64,000 nucleotides of DNA from Amia ocellicauda (lineage: Eukaryota; Chordata; Actinopteri; Amiiformes; Amiidae). Each line of letters opens with the position of its first letter. Positions within the stretch are counted from its first letter, which is position 1. The stretch is from contig NC_089856.1 in assembly GCF_036373705.1 (NCBI RefSeq), positions 33,018,298-33,082,297 on the forward strand. The letters run 5' to 3'. Positions 57,671-64,000 of this stretch are shown in pieces. Under the pieces are notes generated by a model. The model saw only the letters and a list, made by a program, of their open reading frames with translations, was not told the origin of the DNA and did no database searches. Position numbers and translations under genes: made by a program.

Positions 57671-57859
57671 CTAAGCCTCCTGTGGAGCTGGTCTCTTCAA
57701 ATCCCTGATTTGTTTCACCAAGTAGGTCTTTTCATCATTGAACTGTTCATCTTCGGTCCTGTCATTCTGGAATTTGCTAAGAAACTCAATAAGTTTTGTC
57801 TGGTTCTTCAGCAAAATGTCTAAGATGGGCTGCGTCTTGTTTGGATTGGCTACAAACAC
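57671..57859 (-). CDS. cab39: CAB39 coding exon 8 (last)
   Basis: Acceptor ATTTCCAG; 62 codons plus TAG (57673-57671). Ends LKRPAPQEA. Confidence 0.92.
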   Translation of the reverse strand: MFVANPNKTQPILDILLKNQTKLIEFLSKFQNDRTEDEQFNDEKTYLVKQIRDLKRPAPQEA

Positions 57860-60800
57860 CTGGAAATAGAAAAAATAATAATAATTAAATCCCAGATATG
57901 AGTGTTAAGAAATATATCTATTTCTATATCTAAATTAACAACATTTGAAAACAGGCTTTACTGAAGTTATTTTAAAGATTCACTTATTTTATTTAAATTG
58001 AAGTTTCAGAATATCCAGTATAAAAGGAAACAAATTTTAGTGGGCATAATTACATTTTTAATAGTAATTTAAATTTTATTTTTTTAATGAATGAAACTAC
58101 CTTTCTTGCCATAATAAGGAATCAAATTGGATCATGTCCTTCTGCTACAAAAAAATGTAATAGAAAATGTCGCCAGCTTGTGGAAATGGCATGAATTGCA
58201 GAATTAAAGCAGTCAATATTACAATTTCCAACAACAAACTGATGTAGGTAAAACCTACACTGAGATCAAATTTAAATAAACTGTAGAAACTAAGTGTAAT
58301 ATTTTCCTTAATATACAATTACATTTTCTAGCTTTTTCATTATTACCTTGAAGACGTGGAAGGCCTCAAACTGGATATTGCGACTCTTGTCTCGTAGAAG
58401 ATTCATCATTAATTTCAAATTCTCTGGTTTGCTGATGTACTTAGTCATGATAGTGAAGTTGTGTCGGTCTAAAAGGAGTTCACCCAGCAGCTAGGGAATT
58501 AAAAAAAACATTTTTTAATAAGGCAAACACCAGAGATCACATACAGATAAGACTAAGTAAGTAATACCATAACTAAATGTCTGTTTACCATGAGGGCATA
58601 CTTGTCTAAGGCCTGACAGCTTATAATTTCAGCTGAAATTATGTCTATCACATTTCACATACATTTCATTTTACATACACTCTCATTCAGCTATCACAGA
58701 TGGGGACAATAAGGTTATCTTCAAAAGTATGCTAAAGATGCGTGTACAGTAATACTACCTTTTTTAAACAGATGGCACACTTAACATGATAGAGCTACAG
58801 ATGGAAACAAAATCCTGCTTACATCACCTATTCATAGCTCTTAAACTGCTGTCCATACTATAACAGAAATGGTCAAAAAAGCGTGTGTGTGTGTGTGTGT
58901 AGGAGGGTGGCAGAGGCAGATGACTGGAGAGAGAGAGAGAGTTCCTTACCTTCAGAGACTGCCTTTTAGTCACATAGTTTTCTGAATGGAGTAACTTCTC
59001 ATATTCACTAAAAAACTGTAATAAATAGTTCATTAAGATCACAGAAAAACAGATTTCAAGGAAACAAATTGAACAGAGTACTAATAGTAATTTATCCTAT
59101 TTGCATTATTATTTTTTTAACATATATACCAGGCAGGCAATATACTCAAATCAAGAAAGGATAGTAAAGAGGGGAAAAAATGATAATGACTTAAAGCAAT
59201 ACAAATATGTATACAAACTACTCACTCTGTCATAGTGCTGTTCCAAGAACTCTGCACTCAGTAGCTTGTGTCTTGTGAGTAAATCCTAAGAACAACAAAA
59301 AATAACATCCCTTTCAATGCTGTGCTTTTGCAAACTGAAAATCTGAAGATTTGAAAATACAGGCAGCCCTAAATACATGCATTATTCCAAAATTTAAGAC
59401 ATACACTCTCGGGTATCATTATTGTGGGTATGGCAAGGGAGAAAAGAAATTCATACAAAACAAAACAAATAAAACACTTGGGACTTACTTTAAAAGTGGC
59501 AAATGCATCTGAAGCAATATCAAATGTTGACATTTCCACATATCTGAAGAAATCATAGAACTGCTCAGACCAGAGGATGATTTTTGCCAATGGTTCGTGT
59601 CTGATACACTCCCTCAGCATTATACCACAATTCAAAGCAATTTCAGGAGATTCATACCTGTGCAAATACAGAATATAGAGTTCAGGAAAGGCAAATGTGG
59701 AAAAAGAAAATACAAAAAAGGAATAGCAAAGTGCAGAAAGGACTGTACCTGTACATATTATAAACGTGTGCAATAAACATTGGTATACTATGAAGACTAG
59801 GCTATAATGTGGATTTCTTTATTGGGATTCTGTTTCTTTTCCAATGCAATACAAAATATTTTTTTCTGAAGTTGGACTGATACAAACATTTTATGTCCCA
59901 CAGATTGCCTTTGGGAAGCTATTCACTATCGGGAAGAGATGATCAGAATGATCATCTTCTCTCAACTTGTAAATGGAATATGTTCATAATGTTCAGTTTT
60001 ATTCATTGAGTTTTACTTTCGAAAACATTGAAAAGTGGTGCGGAAAGTGATCAATAAATTCACAGCAAGAAACCAAAACACACAAAACAAGGATGAATGC
60101 AGCAATAGAAGAATCACAGCAAAGAGTGACTTTAGATGGCATCCTTGGGTAGTAAACATGTCTATATTTATCCGACACTTTCCTTTTAAAAGAAAACTGA
60201 AAAAATAAATCACTCACCCTTTTAACAACATGAACAATATATTCTGTTGGGTACAGATGTATTCTACTGTAGGGGTCCTTGTCCCAATTTGTCGTCTGAG
60301 AATATTGTTGAAAATCTGAGCAACATCTTTTTTACCCTGATTCATAAGATAAAACAAAAGTTTATATTAAGCAGTTCTTCCAGGAATACACAACTGAATG
60401 CAACTGGATAACTGATTTGATGTTTATTTGAATGACTGTCCATGCCCTACACTGGACAATTATTAAACAGATCACCATGTAGCCTGTGTTTTACATAGAA
60501 CACAAAATTTTAACAACTTCATTTTTTTGTTCCAATAATGCACAGATGTATAAATCTTCCAGAGAACAATGTGACAAGTTTAAATACAGAATAGAAGTTT
60601 TTTTTTTTTTTAATTTATGAAGGATACTTTACATGTTTACATAAATAAAATGTATACAACCATCCAAATAATTCATTAGTTTTACTATGAATAGCCTTGA
60701 TGAGCATTTTGCAAAGTAACATCATCCCATTCATTATAAGTTTGTAGTGTAGGGGGTGGAAGTCCTCTACCTGTGTGTTGTTGTATGAAATGTGTTGCTG

Positions 60801-62419
60801 CAACAACACGTCTCTCTGTACTGTTAAACAGACAAGTGTAAAAAGGACTCTTGTATGCATGCTGGGTTTACCTCGAAGTCGATGAGCTGTAAATCTGCTA
60901 TTAAAGTGCTAAGTAAGCCACTGTTGTACAGTTCCTGGGCCAGCTGTGCCACTGCTTCTGTCTGAGGTTCCTTCTCATTCGTGCCATAAAGGATCTCCTT
61001 CATGGCCACAAGGTTCTTTGACACTTCTTCTGTTGCCTTTTCACAAACACAATTGAAACAGATTGGGTTTGCACAGTGTCTTGTGCTAGAAGCCCCTCTA
61101 TCCCATTTGCACCCCCCCCCCCACCCGGCTCTTTTCCCTACCCAATATTTGCAGGATTTATGATTAAATGCAGTTTGCAAAGAGAAAAGACAAGCACCAA
61201 CTATTACATTGAAATTAACACAAAACAAGGCTCTTTATTTATTACTCACATTTTCCCAGGGATGAAAGTGACTGACTGACTGACAGAGCAGCATTCTGTT
61301 TTATAAAATTACCCTGGGTGCCATTTACAATGATATGAATCAGATTTCAACAGCAATTTATATAAAAAATAAAAAAGTAACTGAAGTGGCAGTGTGAACC
61401 ATGTATACATTCAAAAAGCACTACATTGTAAGTAGCACTTTTAATACCAGACATTTCTGTTATGGCCCTCAGTTCTGTGTGATTATCATTAGCTGTTTTT
61501 CTTCCTCCACACCAAGCTCTCAAATACCAATGGAACATCAAAACACTTAGTTTCAAAAGGACAGTGGACTCGAAAGAACACATTCTACTCTCCAAATGAT
61601 GGTTTTATAAAGTTTTGCCTATTATCTACCGCAGGGGAAGTTTGCAGTAAATCCGATTCAGAATCACACATGGCAATACAATTTGTTTTAATGCAGAGTA
61701 GATCGGTTGTGTATCTACAAAAACAAGGACTCTAAAGCCAATAAAGAAGAACACATTCCACGCAGATTGAAGATTGAAATGATAAAAATGTAGCTCAAGG
61801 TTTAGAATAATGATCAAATTGTTATAATATAGCCTAATGTAACAGTGATGACTTGGGTATGCAGGTTACAGGACTGTTGTCCACTGTTTAAAATACCATC
61901 ACAATTTTTTATTAATTCCTATTTTTCTCTTCACTGATACATCTCTTCACCCAAATAATGCCACCAGTACTATGACTAACAATGTACATACAAAATGATC
62001 ACACACTGTTAATAAGAATACAATCGTGTGCATACTTAAATTGGATAAACTGGACCCACTACCCTTCAAAGCAGAACTTCCCATCCTAAATGTCTAGATA
62101 GGCCTAATATTTCAATAGCTTTGAAATATTGGACTTCAAAGGATAGACTGACTTCTCCTCAGCTGTATTCATTTAACATTCTTCAAGAAAAGTCTTTGGA
62201 ATGTAAGGGTCCATTTATCCCTTCAGAGATCAGTCAGACTCTTTAATGATGTAAAACCTGTTTGAAGGTAAATAATACATTTGAGTAACGTTGGCTTTAC
62301 TGTACCTTTTCTGCTTTCTTGTCAGAGATATCTTGTTTTTCTAAAACTGACATGCTGTCCTTCAAATTTTTAACTATGTCTGCAGGAGACTTATGAGACT
62401 TGCCAAAAGGGAATGGCAT
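57671..62419 (-). CDS. cab39: CAB39 (MO25-alpha), calcium-binding protein 39, eight coding exons
   Basis: Coding exons: 62419-62306, 61036-60872, 60336-60218, 59657-59489, 59285-59226, 59015-58950, 58490-58347, 57859-57671; all GT-AG. Total 1026 nt, 341 residues, the same length as human MO25-alpha. MO25 is a cytosolic helical-repeat scaffold (armadillo-like) that binds the pseudokinase STRAD and stabilises the active LKB1 complex, and activates some STE20 kinases. Recognised blocks: [137 protein letters not shown], with only scattered conservative changes. Near-identity to mammals supports CAB39 over CAB39L, as do its neighbours. Confidence 0.96.
58347..58490 (-). CDS. cab39: CAB39 coding exon 7
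   Basis: Acceptor TCCCTAG, donor GTAATA. 48 codons, [10 protein letters not shown] to FEAFHVFK. Confidence 0.92.
58883..58942. repeat. (GT)n and (GA)n microsatellites in CAB39 intron 6
   Basis: GT repeats at 58883-58900 and GA repeats at about 58927-58941, just downstream of the exon 6 donor. Confidence 0.85.
58950..59015 (-). CDS. cab39: CAB39 coding exon 6
   Basis: Acceptor ATTACAG, donor GTAAGG. 22 codons, [10 protein letters not shown] to RQSLK. Confidence 0.9.
59226..59285 (-). CDS. cab39: CAB39 coding exon 5
   Basis: Acceptor GTTCTTAG, donor GTGAGT. 20 codons, [10 protein letters not shown] to EQHYDR. Confidence 0.9.
59489..59657 (-). CDS. cab39: CAB39 coding exon 4
   Basis: Acceptor TTTGCACAG, donor GTAAGT. 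Completes a split Gly codon then encodes [10 protein letters not shown] to AFATFK. Confidence 0.92.
60218..60336 (-). CDS. cab39: CAB39 coding exon 3
   Basis: Acceptor TGAATCAG, donor GTGAGT. 39 codons plus two bases, [10 protein letters not shown] to LFMLLK. Confidence 0.92.
60872..61036 (-). CDS. cab39: CAB39 coding exon 2
   Basis: Acceptor GTGAAAAG is pyrimidine-poor but the only one giving the conserved join [11 protein letters not shown]. Donor GTAAAC. 55 codons. Confidence 0.9.
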
Positions 62420-62463
62420 GGCTGTTGATAATGTGGAGCTCTACTGAACAGCACACTGTTCAC
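62306..62463 (-). CDS. cab39: CAB39 first coding exon with 5' UTR part
   Basis: Coding 62419-62306 (38 codons, donor GTACAG). The exon probably begins at 62463 after an acceptor TTTTCACAG, so a non-coding first exon and the promoter lie further right, perhaps beyond the window. Confidence 0.85.
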
Positions 62464-64000
62464 CTGTGAAAATGGAGGAGGGAAGATTTGTTACAAACAC
62501 AGGAATAAGATAAAGCTCTCTACAAACTTTAAAATAATTATGCAGAATAATAAATGCTTCAATACATAAAGCAGATTTTACTGCACACTCCATTTTCTTA
62601 CATCAGCCCTGATTCATTTCCTTGTAAAATGTTGCATTTTCCCTTGCAATGGGACCAAAAAACTTTGCAATCTCCAGGTTTACGGAATAATATTCAGGCT
62701 ATTCATTTTAACTAGCAAACAAACAATTATGTTCACTGCACAGGTTGTATTCATACTCTACAGCTAAATCACAAATAAATATCTTAATTCACAATGGAAG
62801 TCATGATGTATAATGACTGCGGTTTTCAAGGATAGTTTGAGAAATTTAACTGTGGTTAATTATCCAGAAGGCATAAGCATTATTCAAACATTGTCTAAAA
62901 CAGGGTCTCCCCAAGCTTTGGTGATGGAGAGTCAATTTCCAGAGGCTGGATGAAGTGGGAGGCCACACAAGAAACTGTCCCACTCATGAAACCAAAATGT
63001 CCCAAATTATACCTTTTTTATTTCCTATAGATTCTTGTTATGGAATTTATGAACATTGAATTTGAGAAATTATGAAATTAATGGATACTGCTAGGCCCCA
63101 AAAGGCAGCACAATCACATGATAGTTTAAGATTGACATCATTGCAACTTATTATAATGTAAACAAAGGCTAGCATGTGATCATGTTGGGAAACCTTTTTT
63201 CAGTTCCATCATGCTATAAATACAGCATATGGGAAAAGGGAATATAAATCTTAACTGTTTCATTGTTATTAAACAGTTGAGACATTTCATGTTATCTTTG
63301 TTTAAAATAGGGAAGATTCACTTTTATTTCTCCTTTTAAAATTAAGGATGTATAAACTGCAAAGTGGCAGGGTACAAAAAAATATAACTACAAATCAGGT
63401 ATGTAATATAGGAAGAGCCTAATAAGTACAAGATGATCATTACAGTTAAAAACTCACAATTTACCATGTCTGACTCGTGTGCTGCATATTTTCATTATGA
63501 AGTTAACACCAATACATGAAGTAGACCAATCTTGATCCACCCGAAACTATTAAAAAAAAAATCACAATGCTCATTTGGCATTAATTATAGTGTTACTGAA
63601 CAACACTTGTATATGAAAAGTACTGTCAACCGAGAAAAAACAGTTGATATACTCAAACAGAAGTAAAATATGATTTAGCCTGTACTCCTAATTAAAGGTT
63701 ACTAATAAGATAAAATATAAAGAACACTGTTTTGACTAAACCAAAAGAGGAATCCATAAATGGATGCTAAAAACATTGTTTCCATACCGATAACGGCTCC
63801 TTATTTCCGCTTAACAAAAGCCTTGAAATACCATGAAGGCACACAAACAACCTGAACATTGTACCTGATTAAGTAGGAGAGAACTTTTGAAAAATGTTAT
63901 ATATTGAAACAAAAGAAGTGATTAGCTTAGAAGTGTGAAAAACTGAAACGGTTTGTGCTAATTAATCCCATCACACTTCAAATACAGCAAATAAACTGAA
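62464..64000 (-). other. Probable 5' UTR intron of CAB39
   Basis: No coding signal, CpG island or recognised repeat. It most likely belongs to the intron preceding the first coding exon. Confidence 0.5.

Overview
This window is AT-rich vertebrate nuclear DNA. Spliced genes with GT-AG introns, several kinds of Tc1/mariner transposon, a CR1-like LINE with an 8-bp-periodic 3' tail, and a short element with the fish-type tail 'gtcgccctggataagggcgtctgc' together point to a ray-finned fish. The LINE type hints at a non-teleost or early-branching lineage, but that is only an impression.

Layout. 1-4047: degraded CR1-like LINE (+), split by a Tc1 fossil (1681-3307). 6958-8541: DD34E Tc1 element. 11991-12923: GPR55-like receptor. 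14580-19143: two more LINE copies in opposite orientation. 23239-24222: second GPR55-like receptor. 25930-35240: tandem duplication. Unit A carries an LPAR4/LPAR6-like receptor (27222-28064). Unit B carries its paralogue with one nonsense codon (31150-31986), a piggyBac-like non-autonomous element and two near-identical DD36E (Incomer-type) elements, one with an uninterrupted transposase frame. 36176-37281: another Tc1 fossil. About 37734-38203: probable solo LTR. 39415-40341: third LPAR4/6-like receptor. 45003-54507 (-): ITM2C, six coding exons, with a DD34E element in intron 2 (47672-49260). 57671-62463 (-): CAB39 (MO25-alpha), eight coding exons encoding 341 residues.

Reading together. CAB39, ITM2C and GPR55 are neighbours on human 2q37.1 in the same relative orientations, so the block is an old one. 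Here a second GPR55-like gene and three LPAR4/6-like receptors lie between ITM2C and GPR55. All five receptors have an uninterrupted coding exon, and at least three show a splice acceptor just upstream of the start codon. The cluster is young in part: the A/B duplicates share a nearly identical first half that changes abruptly to divergent sequence in extracellular loop 2, as expected of gene conversion. Most of the rest is transposon-derived or featureless intergenic sequence. No bacterial-type operon, CRISPR array or tRNA was seen.
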